From: Tubiluchus corallicola
Lineage: Eukaryota; Priapulida; Priapulimorpha; Priapulimorphida; Tubiluchidae
DNA length: 64,000 nucleotides
Assembly (NCBI GenBank): GCA_030141605.1
Contig: JAQGDQ010002370.1
Location: 587,167 to 651,166 of the forward strand
Direction of reading: 5' to 3'
The position numbers and the translations under genes are program-made. The notes under the pieces are model-generated. The model was not told the origin of the DNA. It ran no database searches and was given only the letters and a program-made list of their open reading frames with translations. This document shows, piece by piece, positions 13,020 to 24,603 of the stretch. Within the stretch, counting starts at the first letter, position 1. Each line of letters begins with the position of its first letter.

Positions 13020-14511
13020 AGCCATTATTGATAGTAAAACCTCAACGTCAGGATATGAACGTGTCATCTCATACATGTAAAAAGCTTCATTGTTTTTAGA
13101 GTTAGAAAGATTTGTTCTTTTTTGATATCTGCTAGCTGTACAGAAAAATTGACTATTACATAATATGAATTACTGCAAAGCAAAAATGTCAAATTAGCAA
13201 ATCTGCTCAAAATTCTGCTCATTATGCATACGAAAAATTACTGTCTATGTATCCACTCTTCATATTGAGTTTTTTATGTCATTTCTACCTTGAATTTATG
13301 TTAAATAGTGCTATACTCATAATCACTACCTGTAAATGCATTGTAACATGAAAATGGTGCAAGATGGGCAACATTTTTGTAATGGACTTTGAACTGATGG
13401 TAGTGCTTTTGACGTTTGATTGTGTCTTTCAACTGAAATGTAACAAGATCACAAGTAATTATCACTAAAAAAAGCTCTACCAGAACCTGTTTTGATGAGT
13501 TAGAAGTTTAAAAGTGATTATTTGCTAGAATTATGATTAACAGGGGCAATTATGTCCCTCTATTGAGAACTTTGTAGTTTTAATTGTTACGTTTGGCAAA
13601 TTTTATTTGTAAACATCTGAAGCAATATTATCTTCTATTTTCATGTTTTTATGCAAAAGTAACGTATGTTAACTGTTAAATTTTAATTTAATTTAAAAAT
13701 CTGTTTGATTTTAAAAGTGAGTTGTATTATATAAAAATCAGTTAATCTATGTAAGTCCTTTTTCTGGACCATCTATTATGCATTGATGATTTTACTTTTT
13801 TGTCAATTCTAATCAAACTATGTTGCATTGTCGTCAGTTATCATGTTAGATAATGGAAAAATCTTATAATGCATTTAGCTAATAATTTATAAATCTGCAT
13901 AGTATTTACAGACTTGAGAATTTTACATGAATAGCATAATTCAGAAGATTGTTTATTAGTCTCATAGATCACAAATATAAATCATTTTTGGAAAAAAAAT
14001 TGGAATAAAAATTTTAACAGATTTCAGAAATTCTGTTGGTTTAACTACTATTTCATATTTGTTTCTGGAAGGTGAACAGGACTTAAAATACATATATTAC
14101 AATGTGATCGTGGTAAATAGTAGCAACGTTGTCTGTTTCTGTTTTGTCTTTCATGAGCATTTAGAAGACTACGTAGTCCAATAAATGGTAAAAAATTATG
14201 ATTGCAAATATGGAAAATGGACAGATACGGTACAGAATGTGTTATTGTCTAAACTGTGCATTCTCTGTGACGTATTCCATAATGTAGAGCTGTTCAGAAA
14301 GATAAGTCTTGCCTAAGTGCCTTCTAAGTGGTTGAAGATCCGTTCCAGGGGCCAGATTCATGTACGCATCGTAAATTTATACACTTAATGCATTGTCTTA
14401 CAACACCTCTAAGACAGTGTCGTAATCCTTAAGTAGCTGTCTTTGGGCACAAGTTGTCACAACTTCGCTGTTAATTCGAATTCATAAAACTGTCGTAAGG
14501 TTGTTATCGCA
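13020..14511. other. 3' region of the first C45 gene and intergenic DNA
   Basis: AT-rich sequence without a recognisable exon. AATAAA occurs at about 14004 and 14180 and could serve as polyadenylation signals for the C45 transcript, which would give a long 3' UTR. Sequence directly before the Helitron-like array (about 14340-14510) looks repetitive but was not assigned. Confidence 0.4.
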
Positions 14512-16792
14512 TATATTGATATTCTTGGTATGTTATATATATAGTGTCGATCTAGTGTCGTGCCATTGGGGGTTTATTTTTCGAATCCGGCCCACCGCGA
14601 GGAACGGGGGGCGAAAAACCTCCAAAAATGACTATTTTCGACCGTTTTTGCAAAACGTATACGTCTGAGATCTGGAGAACGGAAACGAGCCGAGGATGGT
14701 GCTGGCTATGGATAGATAGCCCGTTCAGCGTTGGGTGTAGTAGGCATATTTAGAATTCGCGAGAGGGCCAGGGCGCCCCGCAACGGGCGTTTTCCCGGAC
14801 CCAACTCGCGATTTTTTCGAAATTTTAACCAAACAGCATGCGGGAAAAACGTTCTAGCGTCGCCCGGTGGGACTCTCGGAAGGAGATATATAGCTCTTTA
14901 CAAAGAGGAAGGACAGGGCTACACGATGATGTAGGTTATATTTTAGGGCAGGTCCACCGAGAGGAGTATCAACGAGTTAATTACATGTTCTATTTTCCGC
15001 AAATTTCGACAATTTTCGCTTAGAAAACTGCTGACCGCATTCCATTGTTCTGACGTCATCCATTATTGCTTATAGCTTTAATTCAGCAAAAAGCTGCTTT
15101 GGGTTAGATAAACAGACATACAGTAGCTGCCTGCTGTACTCTGTCTATAACTTTAATTCAGTAAAAGCTACCTGCTGGCTTTGCGTTAGGTAAGTAGGCA
15201 GGATGTTACGGGCTTTGTGTTATAAATGAGGACTGTGTAGGATGTTCGTGTATTATTGATCACATGTGTATTTATACGCAAAATCTTTTGCGGGGCCTTT
15301 GCTAGTATATTAATATTCTTGGTATCTTAATATACATATTTAGATATAAGATTCCAGGCTACAGCTTCGACAAGGGCACCATTTGCGGCGATCTATACAT
15401 CAAACGAAAGGTCCCGATCTAGTGTCATGCCATTGATGGTTTATTTTTCGAATTGGGCCCACCGGAAGGAAGGGGGGGCGAAAAAAGCCCAAAAATGGCC
15501 ATTTTTGGCCGTTTTTTGCAAATTTTTTTCGAAATTTTGACCAAACAGCCTGCGGAAAAAACGTTCTAGCGACGCCTGGTGGGACTCTCGGAAGGAAATA
15601 TATGGCTCATCAGAAAGAGGAAGAACGGGGCTACACGATGATGTGGGCTATATTTTGGGGCAGGTCCACTGAGAGGAGTACCGACGAGTTAATTAGATGT
15701 TCTATTTTCGGCAATTTTCGCTTAGAAAACTGCTGACGCAATGCCATTGTTGTGACGTCATCCATTGTACTCTGTCTATAATCTTATAACTTTAATTCAG
15801 TAAAAGCGGCTTTGCATTAGATAAACAGACAAACAGTAGGTAGGATGTTTGTGTATTTTTGATTATACGTGTAAATTTATACGCAAAATTTTTTGCGGGG
15901 CCTTTGCTAGTCTCTTATATTAATATTCTTGGTATAGGCTTAATATATTTATTTATATATATATATATATATATAAGATTCGAGGCTACAGCTTTGACGA
16001 CGGCACCATTTGCGGCGATCTATACATCAAACGAAAGGTCTCGATCTAGTGTTGTGCCATTGATGGTTTATTTTTCGAATCGGGCCCACCGCGAGGAAGG
16101 GGGGGCGAAAAACCTCCAAAAATGGCCATTTTTCGGCCGTTTTTTGCAAAACTTATACCTCTTATTTCTGAAGAACGGGAACGGATCGAGGGTGGTGCTG
16201 GGTATGGATAGATAGCCCGTTCAGCGGTGGGTGTAGTAGGCATATTTAGAATTCCCGAGAGGGCCACGGCGCCCCGCAACGGGCGTTTTCCCGGACCCAA
16301 CTCGCGATTTTTTCGAAATTTTGACCAAACAGCCTGCGGGAAAAACGTTCTAGCGTCGCCCGGTGGGACTCTCGGAAGGAGATATATAGCTCTTTACAAA
16401 GAGGAAGGACAGGGCTACACGATGATGTAGGTTATATTTTAGGGCAGGTCCACCGAGAGGAGTATCAACGAGTTAGTTAGAGGTTCCATTTTCGGCGATT
16501 TTCGCTTAGAAAATTGCTGACGCAAAGGCAGACGCATTCCATTGTGCTGACGTCATCCACTGTGTCTATAACTTTAATTCAGCAAAAAGCTGCTTTGCAA
16601 CATACAGTAGGCAGGAGTAAACGCTGCTGGCTTTGCGTTAGGTAAGTAGGCAGGATGTTACGGGCTTTGCGTTATACATGAGGACTGTGTAGGATGTTCG
16701 CGTGTTATTGATTATACGTGGTTTTTTACGCAAAATCTTTTGCGGGGCCTTTGCTAGTCTCTTATATTAATATTCTTGGTATGGGCTTAATA

Positions 16793-16824
<32 letters not shown>

Positions 16825-17650
16825 AGATTCGAGGCTACAGCTTCGACGACGGCACCATTTGCGGCGATCTATACATCAAACGAAAGGTCTCGATCTAGTG
16901 TTGTGCCATTGATGGTTTATTTTTTTCGAATCGGGCCCACCGGGAGGAAGGGGGGGGGGCGAAAAACCTCCAAAAATGGCCATTTTTCGGCCGTTTTTTG
17001 CAAAACTTATACCTCTTATTTCTGAAGAACTGGAATGGGCCGAGGGTGGTGCTGGGTATGGATAGATAGCCCGTTCAGCGGTGGGTGTAGTAGGCATATT
17101 TAGAATTCCCGAGAGGACCACCGCGCCCCGCAACGGGCGTTTTCCCGGACCCAACTCGCGATTTTTTCGAAATTTTGACCAAACAGCATGCGGGAAAAAC
17201 GTTCTAGCGTCGCCCGGTGGGACTCTCGGAAGGAGATATATAGCTCTTTACAAAGAGGAAGGACAGGGCTACACGATGATGTAGGTTATATTTTAGGGCA
17301 GGTCCACCGAGAGGAGTATCAATGAGTTAATTACATGTTCTATTTTCCGCAAATTTCGACAATTTTCGCTTAGAAAACTGCTGACCGCATTCCATTGTTC
17401 TGACGTCATCCATTGTACTCTGTCTATAACTTTAATTCAGCAAAAAGCTGCTTTGCAGCATACAGTAGGCAGGAGTAAACGCTGCTGGCTTTGCGTTAGG
17501 TAAGTAGGCAGGATGTTACGGGCTTTGCGTTATACATGAGGACTGTGTAGGATGTTCGCGTGTTATTGATTATACGTGGTTTTTTACGCAAAATCTTTTG
17601 CGGGGCCTTTGCTAGTCTCTTATATTAATATTCTTGGTATGGGCTTAATA

Positions 17651-17682
<32 letters not shown>

Positions 17683-18416
17683 AGATTCGAGGCTACAGCT
17701 TCGACGACGGCACCATTTGCGGCGATCTATATATCAAACGAAAGGTCTCGATCTAGTGTTGTGCCATTGATGGTTTATTTTTTTTCGAATCGGGCTCACC
17801 GGGAGGGGGGGGCGGAAAACCTCCAAAAATGACCATTTTTCGGTCGTTTTTTGCAAAACTTATACCTCTTATTTCTGAAGAACTGGAATGGGCCGAGGGT
17901 GGTGCTGGGTATGGATAGATAGCCCGTTCAGCGGTGGGTGTAGTAGGCATATTTAGAATTCCCGAGAGGACCACCGCGCCCCGCAACGGGCGTTTTCCCG
18001 GACCCAACTCGATTTTTCCGAAATTTTGACCAAACAGCATACGGAAAAAACGTTCTAGCGTCGCCTGGTGGGACTCTCGGAAGGAGATATACAGCTCTTT
18101 ACAAAGAGGAAGGACAGGGCTACACGATGATGTGGGTTATATTTTAGGTCAGGTCCACCGAGAGGAGTACTGGCAAGTTAATTAGATGTTCTATTTTCGA
18201 CAATTTTCGCTTAGAAAACTGCTGACGCATGCCATTGTAGTGACGTCATCCATTGTACTCTGCTTACAGCTTTAATTCAGCAAAAAGCTGCTTTGCGTTA
18301 GATAAACAGACATACAGTAGGCAGGATGTTATGGGCTTTGTGTTATAAATGAGGACTAGGTAGAATGTTCGCGTATTATTGATTATACACAACATCTTTT
18401 GCGGGGCCTGTGCTAG
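14512..18416 (+). mobile_element. head-to-tail array of five non-autonomous Helitron-like units
   Basis: Units end at 15305, 15910, 16757, 17615 and 18416; full units are about 850 bp. Each 3' end has a short palindrome (CGCAAAATCTTTTGCG or variants), about 12 bases, then GCTAG followed by T. The next unit starts directly after it, most often with TCTCTTATATTAATATTC. A terminal hairpin just upstream of CTAG, a TC start and insertion between A and T are the accepted signs of Helitrons; the array is flanked by A at 14511 and T at 18417. Unit 1 lacks about 80 bp near its 5' end and unit 2 about 190 bp internally. Units 3-5 carry expanded (AT)n. No Rep/helicase coding is visible. A 67-codon frame recurs in several units but looks incidental. 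Confidence 0.75.
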
Positions 18417-18420
18417 TAAG

Positions 18421-19112
18421 AATTATTAATGCACTCCAGGATGCAACGGAAGATGCCCATGAATCTCTGAGCCAAGCCAAACTGATCGAGTACTGGAGAT
18501 TGGCCAGAAAGTACTAATTCTTATGCCTGAAGGGAAAGGAAAAATGCAGAGACACTATCGCGGCCCATACGTAGTAACTGACAAGGTGTCAGACCTCACA
18601 TATAAAATCAACATTGGTGGTAAAGGAAAACGGGCAAATGTTAAAACGTATCACATTAATCTGCTCAAGCCCTTTGTGGATCGTGATGGGAACAGCTTTA
18701 TTTGCCAGATGTGAGGAGAGCAGACTTGTGCCACCTGCCAGCAATATTGATAATGATTGGGTTGAGGACGATTCAAATAATCAGGAGCCAGACAGTGAAC
18801 GTTTGTGTAAATTGCCAGATTATGCTTTCCCACCTACAGCAAGTGCCACCCAAAGTGTAGCTGATATAACTTTACCTGCTGAACTTACTGAAGAGCAGAA
18901 GGAAGAGCTGATGAAAGTCCTCCGAGATTTCTCTGAAACTTTTACTGACCTTCCCGGAAGGACATCAGTAGTTGAGCACGAGATAATCCTCTCAGATCCT
19001 ACACCAGTCAGACAGAGACCATATCGTATCCCACAGGCCCAAAAAGAACTGGTCAGGAAAGAGCTGATGGAAATGCAGAAACTACAAGTTGGTCGTCGAT
19101 CAGAATCCTTGT
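18421..19112 (+). pseudogene. degenerate Ty3/gypsy pol fragment with integrase upstream of reverse transcriptase (Gmr1-like order)
   Basis: The reading passes through three frames. At 18422-18480 a peptide with DATEDAHESLSQAK resembles the segment before the integrase C-terminal domain. At 18481-18700 VLEIGQKVLILMPEG, RHYRGPYVV and VKTYHINLLKPF match the integrase C-terminal tail. After another frameshift, about 18700-19112 gives an acidic linker and the start of the reverse-transcriptase region (LPGRTSVVEHEI, PVRQRPYRIPQAQKE). Integrase before reverse transcriptase is the reverse of normal gypsy order and is known from Gmr1-like elements. There are at least two frameshifts, one with a small deletion, and the rest of the element is missing, so it is dead. 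Confidence 0.8.
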
Positions 19113-19986
19113 GCCGGTAATCCTTTATCCACTTGATAATTTTAATACTTTCTATCAAATGTATTACAAGGTAGCACGAAAACTGATCAGGTTTGTTACA
19201 AGGCAGATTCCCCGCCATCACAGTCTCTAGTAGGTTGAGTATTGAGGGTCAAGTAGGTTGAGTGTTGAGGGTCAACATCTGATAGGTCAGGTTTTAGTGC
19301 ATTCTGCAACGGCAAACTTTGGGTAAAGTTTATATCACACTCATTTGCTCGCTCGCTCACTCACTCACTCACTCATTCACTCACTCACCCCTAAATTTAT
19401 TAGATTAAAATTTAATCATGTAACTATTAGGACCCTTTTTGTAGTAGCTTTTTTGTCACACTGAAACTCTGACTTGCAGATAATTTTACAGGGTGAACAT
19501 TCTATTCCATTGAAGTGAATATAACTGTGATAATGGTGAAAAGAGCTTTGCTTATCACAAAATAATTTTATGGGTATCCGTACGTGCCAGCGTGAAACTT
19601 TTACGTCATCATCTAGCTTACAGCCTAAGGTTTTTCTCGGAGATTGAATAGTTTATCTCACTTTAAAATTTTCTTAGAATTTCGTTGACACAGTGGCAAG
19701 TCATATGCCTCAAATTTCAATTGTGCTCAGATTATAAATACTTTGCAATTTTAGTAAAACGATTAATGTTTGTCTTTCCAACTATTTGCTGGTCAATGCT
19801 TATTGGCAATAGTTATTGTCTTAATGGACAAGAAAAGGGGTGATTGAATTAGGCTTCAGAAAAATCGTCTTAAAAATTATATTACTTTACATTAATTTTA
19901 TGCGTATATCGTACTCGTGTTGAAAGGAATTTTTGTTTATTTTCATTTTAAATCCCCCGTGATGCTGTACCGATTGCACCATTACA
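19113..19986. other. intergenic spacer with short simple repeats
   Basis: No exon is seen. It contains a doubled 23-bp block (AGTAGGTTGAGTRTTGAGGG) near 19229-19275 and a (TCAC)n tract near 19345-19390; the remainder is featureless AT-rich DNA. Confidence 0.5.
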
Positions 19987-20339
19987 TGACGTCATATATA
20001 CACAATCAGTGGAAGAAAAGGAAATGTTAAACTATGTCCCAAAAAACTTTCCATGCAAAGTTATGTTACATAGTATTTCGCTATCCTGCTGGAAAGACTT
20101 ATGTAACTACAAAAGAAAATTATTAATTATTTAAAATGTTTTCACGAATTGGTAAAATGTCGCAGACTTACCCTCCAGGGTGCGCCACTCACAAACCAAT
20201 AACGTATTTTTAATCTTATTAACAAGATAGTAATTTAAAATTTTGCTCAGTTAGTGACGTGTGCGCTACGAATGCTGTGATTATTTTCCAAAGTTTACAC
20301 AATGTTATCTAAACTTGTTTCAAATGACTTATCATCAAA

Positions 20340-20471
20340 ATGGCTGCGCCTAACGGTCTTCGCGGGAGTTTAGATTTACACGTTTTCTACAGCGTGACTG
20401 CCGACGAAAGCCCTGCATGCAAACAGGCAATACGTAATTACAAAATTCAAAACGAATTTTTAAGCTTGTAA
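20340..20471 (+). other. 43-codon inward frame in the left arm
   Basis: ATG at 20340, stop at 20469-20471. It begins MAAPNGLRGSLDLHVFY. The block GLRGSLDLHVFY lines up with GDRGSLNIYTFY of the opposite arm. The conserved peptide suggests the arms include the 5' end of a once-coding region; the family is not recognised. Confidence 0.3.
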
Positions 20472-21156
20472 ATGGAGGATTTTCATGTGCTTTAATTAAA
20501 CAAGTTTAAAAAGAAGCGCCGATTCTTTAGTTTGAATTTCGTTATTATTTTTCATCAACAGACTTACTTCATTTTCAAGCTGCTGCCTGCTTTTAGTTAT
20601 TTACTTAGTACCAAAATTAAGAAATAATTAGTGTCACTAGTTAATTGTATTACGTTAGTTAATTATTGCAAAGCATAACAAATTAGGCCTGTAGTTGGTA
20701 GAAGAGGGTTAAATTAGGAAAGGGGAGCTTCTTCAGTCACAAACGTGTTTTGCTAAATTTGGTAACATCATTTTGACACCAAATTTTATGCCCATTTCAC
20801 ACCCGAAAACTTAAAAAGCCCAATTCTTATTAGAATATACTAACATTAAAATTAATTAATAGTTAGTTAAGTTAAGTTAGTCTGAAAATTTTACAAAATC
20901 ATCAATTATGCAAAGTTCAGACGTGATACAGCACGTATTCAAAAATCAACACGTATATTTTGTAAAATTTTGACTATTTTAGTTAGTATTTAGATTAACT
21001 ACTTTAATTAGTTTTAATTAAGAAATAGAATCATACCTACTAACTCCCTTATAACAGTAGGAATTGCTGTGATGGCAGCTTGAGTTATGAAGTCTTATAT
21101 GATCAAAAATATGTTCGGTACCTCTTATAAGACATCTTACGTTTGGAAGTTAAATC

Positions 21157-21387
21157 TTACCCTTTTCGGTAGCTTTGTGAATACAAATAAGGAATATTGG
21201 ACGTTTTTAGACCAGCTTTACTTAAAGCACAAGGAAACCCTCCACTTACATAAAGTTTAAAAAGTTCGTCCTGAAATTTTATACCACTTACAAACTGCCT
21301 TTTTGCATACGGGGCTTGAGTTGGCAGCAAAGCTGTATAAAACGTGTAAATATTTAAACTCCCGCGATCACCTTTAGACACAGTCAT
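21157..21387 (-). other. 76-codon inward frame in the right arm
   Basis: It starts at 21387 on the minus strand with MTVSKGDRGSLNIYTFY and continues with VSGIKFQDELFKLYVSGGFP before the stop. The first 17 codons correspond to the frame in the left arm. No domain was recognised. It may be a residue of the element's own gene rather than a host gene. Confidence 0.3.
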
Positions 21388-21777
21388 TTTGGTAGTAGGT
21401 CATTTGAAACAAATTTAGATAATGTTGTGTAAACTTTGAAAAAATAATCAAGAGCATTCGTAACACACACGTCACTAATTAAGTAAAAATTTTAAATTAT
21501 TGTATCTTCTCAATAAGATTAAAAAACACGTTCTTGGTTAGTGAGTGGTGCACCCCTGGAGGGTGAGTCAGTGACATTTTACCAATTGATAAAAACATTT
21601 TAAATAATTAAAAATTTTCTTTTCTAGTTACATAAGTCTTTCCAGCAAGTAAGCGAAAACCAAGTAATGTAATTTTGCATGGAAAGTTTTTTGGGGACAT
21701 AGTTTAACATTTCCTTTTCTTTCTCTAATTTACGTTGTGTATATATGACGTCACGCATGCTTTGTTTTTAATGATCT

Positions 21778-21891
21778 CGTTTATCAGACCTGCGTTATTG
21801 CGTTAGATTTTTCTGCAGTCACGCCTTTTGATTGTTTATGCGCAGCTGGATACGCAATAACGCATAACGCATTGCGGATGTCTGATAAACG
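21778..21891. mobile_element. 114-bp palindromic MITE
   Basis: Perfect 12-bp terminal inverted repeats CGTTTATCAGAC / GTCTGATAAACG bound a 114-bp segment. The interior continues as an imperfect palindrome (GCGTTATTGCGTT against AACGCATAACGCATTGCG). No coding capacity. It lies just outside the right arm of the larger inverted repeat. Confidence 0.7.
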
Positions 21892-21960
21892 CTGATTTAG
21901 TGTGCTTTAAATTTAATCCATTTTCGCCGTAGTCTTTTTACTTCCTTCATCACGTTGTTT

Positions 21961-22090
21961 CAGATTCGCGACCAGCTGTAAACGTCAAAATTAGACTGTG
22001 AAGAGCTAACACACCACAAGAACTTTCAGATTCGCACAGCAGTAAACGTCAAAATTAGACTGTGAAGAGCTAACACACCACATGAACTTT
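21961..22090 (+). repeat. 66-bp tandem duplication
   Basis: Two adjacent copies starting CAGATTCGC at 21961 and 22027 share AAACGTCAAAATTAGACTG and GAAGAGCTAACACACCACA. No gene is attached. Confidence 0.85.
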
Positions 22091-22726
22091 TGCTGATTAA
22101 AAAATACCATCTAGCTATCATAAGCAGAGCTTCAGTGTGAACTTGGTAAGTTTTGTATCCATGATTTTGTACTGAATGAGAGCATGAATATCAGAATTAA
22201 AATTTTTAAATACAGTTTATGAAGTTAGCACCAGTACTCATATATCCTGGGCTGTCACTAATGTTGGATGCTATAATTTTTTCTGTAACTGACAGTAACA
22301 AAAGCAACAGTGCAAAGTAATAATTGACCAACACATTTGGTTGCATAAATTAAAAAAAAGTTTTCTGCAACAGTAAATTAACTTCAACTTTGCTTCCCAA
22401 GTCTCCATCTTGTAGTTTTCCGTTTAGACAAACGATATTTCTATAAAATTTATTTTGGAACTAAACCATTCTTGATTAATTATTCCTGCTTTCCAAAGTT
22501 TCTGCTGTTGTAAAAATATGCGGTGCTTTGAAAGTTCTTGGTTACATGTATATTAAGTTTTGTGGTAATTATTGAAAAACTTGAGGTTGAATGCTACAAG
22601 AATGAAGTACTTATTGCGTTTGGAAATGATCCAGATTCGAAACAGGGTGTACACAGTAGTATAAACCACGAGCAGACTAAACCCTCCTTACAAGAATGAT
22701 AACAGCATTCTTACCGAACATTACAG

Positions 22727-23761
22727 GATAATCATTTCAAGATTCAGAATTGCCACTACATACGAATTGAGACTGGCAGGTGGAGCAGGATGAAACAGGA
22801 AAATGGAATATGTCAATTTTGTGATTTCAATGTTATTCAGGCCCTTACTCATGCGGTCTTAGAATGTCCCGAAACTAAATAAGCTGAATGTCAATTTTGT
22901 GATTTGAACGTTGTTCAAACGCTTACTCATGCGATCTTAAAATGTCCCGAAACTAAATATGCTGAATGTCAATTTTGTGATTTGAACGTTGTTCAAACGT
23001 TTACTCATGCGGTCTTAAAATGTCCCGAAACAAAATATGCTGAATGTCAATTTTGTGATTTGAATGTTGTTCAAACGCTTACTCATGCGATCTTAAAATG
23101 TCCCGAAACTAAATATGCTGAATGTCAATTTTGTGATTTGAATGTTATTCAGGCCCTTACTCATGCGGTCTTAGAATGTCCCGAAACTAAATATGCTGAA
23201 TGTCAATTTTGTGATTTGAACGTTGTTCAAACGCTTACTCATGCGATCTTAAAATGTCCCGAAACTAAATATGCTGAATGTCAATTTTGTGATTTGAACG
23301 TTGTTCAAACGTTTACTCATGCGGTCTTAAAATGTCCCGAAACAAAATATGCTGAATGTCAATTTTGTGATTTGAATGTTGTTCAAACGCTTACTCATGC
23401 GATCTTAAAATGTCCCGAAACTAAATATGCTGAATGTCAATTTTGTGATTTGAATGTTATTCAGGCCCTTACTCATGCGGTCTTAGAATGTCCCGAAACT
23501 AAATATGCTGAATGTCAATTTTGTGATTTGAACGTTGTTCAAACGCTTACTCATGCGATCTTAAAATGTCCCGAAACTAAATATGCTGAATGTCAATTTT
23601 GTGATTTGAATGTTGTTCAGACTTACTCATGCGGTCTTAAAATGTCCCGAAACTAAATATGCTGACTATGTCGAACATATCAACTGTTTTATGACACAAT
23701 TTACTGTAAACAAAGTCAAATATACGCATAAATTTGAAAAACTTTGTGGAAATGATCTTTA
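22727..23761 (+). mobile_element. 3' end of a LINE whose zinc knuckle has expanded in tandem
   Basis: The upstream part reads HFKIQNCHYIRIETGRW, then a CQFC...H....C motif. RIETGRW followed by CX2CX9HX4C is the layout found at the C-terminus of many LINE reverse-transcriptase ORFs. The first knuckle unit ends with a TAA at 22879-22881, then ten more 78-bp copies follow. After the last copy the reading continues with DYVEHINCFMTQFT up to a TAA near 23761, which looks like the original ORF tail. No reverse-transcriptase core is visible upstream, so this is a 5'-truncated insertion later reshaped by tandem duplication. Confidence 0.65.
22811..23666 (+). repeat. 11-monomer, 78-bp coding-frame minisatellite with a 312-bp higher-order period
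   Basis: Each monomer encodes a 26-residue CX2CX9HX4C zinc-knuckle-like unit. Monomer types can be told apart by NVIQALTHAVLE (a), NVVQTLTHAILK (b, b') and NVVQTFTHAVLK (c). Their order is a-b-c-b', a-b-c-b', a-b-c. The marker CAGGCCCTTACTC falls at exact 312-bp spacings (G at 22840, 23152, 23464). Monomers 2-10 are open in one frame; monomer 1 has a stop and monomer 11 a 2-base deletion. There is no in-frame ATG, so translation is doubtful. Confidence 0.9.
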
Positions 23762-23766
23762 ATTAC

Positions 23767-24334
23767 TTCAGTTCACTTCAGTTTCATGGCAGTAGACCTA
23801 GTAGTTTTTTGGTAAGCGAAGTATTTAGCACTATTGTAGCAGTTTACCAATAAGACTTACATGTCATCTTCAGGGCCGGTTTTAAGCCAATTTGACAGAT
23901 TTCTTCAAATTGGACCTCGCGCCAAGAGGGGCCCCGCTTTCAACACTCTCTGGTCGAGGACTCTGTGATGAATTAATGAACGTCTGGTGTGTTTGAAGTA
24001 TCTTGATGTTGTGAACGCAGTGCAAATCTTCAGTCTGTTCCCGTATATCTGCGTTTCAATGTTTTTTATTGATCGTTTCTTTATTAATTATGTCAGTAAT
24101 TATCTTGACTTGTAATAAAACATTAAATATTTCATACAGGTTTTCAACTTCTAGTACATATCATTTTTTCTAATGTGGAGCCTCAAGCCCTCAACGTTTT
24201 TTGGCTGGGACTGGCGTGCTACACGGTGCGCATAAAACATCATCAATCTTCAGCTTTTGTAGGGTAGAGGGCACCACTAACAGTTTTCTAGTTAGGTCCC
24301 GCATTTCCTAACACCTACCCTTCAACTCTAGTTA
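23767..24334. other. intergenic DNA, probable repeat fragments
   Basis: No exon is seen. A GC-richer piece from about 23870 to 24000 (around GGGCCGGTTTTAAGCC and GGGGCCCCGC) differs from the background and may be a decayed retroelement piece. Confidence 0.3.
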
Positions 24335-24603
24335 AACTAAACTCTCTACAACGTAAATTTATAAGATTGATTTATAAGAATTATTCTATCCTAGTGCTAA
24401 ATGATCTAATAAACCTGAATACCGCTGTTTACATCTACATAACCAAACATAAACTTCTCCCTGCTTTCTTTTTAAACCTATTAGCTATTAACGTAAGACA
24501 TTACTCAACAAGATTTAGCGAATTTCGTATTAAGTATTGCAGGACTGATGCGGCAAGGCACTTCATCGCTAACACTGACCCTAGACTTATTGTTTATCTA
24601 TAA
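24335..24603 (+). pseudogene. LINE reverse-transcriptase C-terminal remnant
   Basis: The frame reads FIRLIYKNYSILVLNDLINL, then KHKLLPAFF and RHYSTR before the stop at 24601-24603. A helix-rich segment with 'KLLP..F', followed by a basic H.TR-like patch, is typical of the thumb/tail region of CR1/L2-type LINE proteins. There is no catalytic core upstream. The assignment is tentative because the match is to general family character, not to a catalytic motif. Confidence 0.4.

Larger units (their letters stand above)
19987..21753. mobile_element. large inverted-repeat element with about 400-bp arms
   Basis: The left arm (about 19987-20420) and right arm (about 21345-21753) are imperfect reverse complements. 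Both begin at the outside with TGACGTCA followed by an ATATACACAA-type run. Both contain shared blocks such as AAACTATGTCCC, CTTTCCATGCAAA, TTACCCTCCAGGGTG-like sequence and GTTTACACAATGTTATCTAA. About 0.9 kb of AT-rich DNA separates them, without recognisable transposase. Each arm has an inward-facing ATG frame with a similar start (see the two entries inside). A third arm copy is at 45270-45710, so this is a dispersed family. Confidence 0.75.

Noticed and set aside
14731-17284. A recurring 67-codon frame beginning MGVVGIFRI
   Set aside because: It recurs because the Helitron-like units are copies of each other; one unit lacks the region and the fifth breaks the frame, so there is no sign of protein-level selection.
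22811-23666. CRISPR-like regular repeat array
   Set aside because: Monomers are contiguous 78-bp units without unique spacers, derived from a LINE zinc knuckle in an animal genome.
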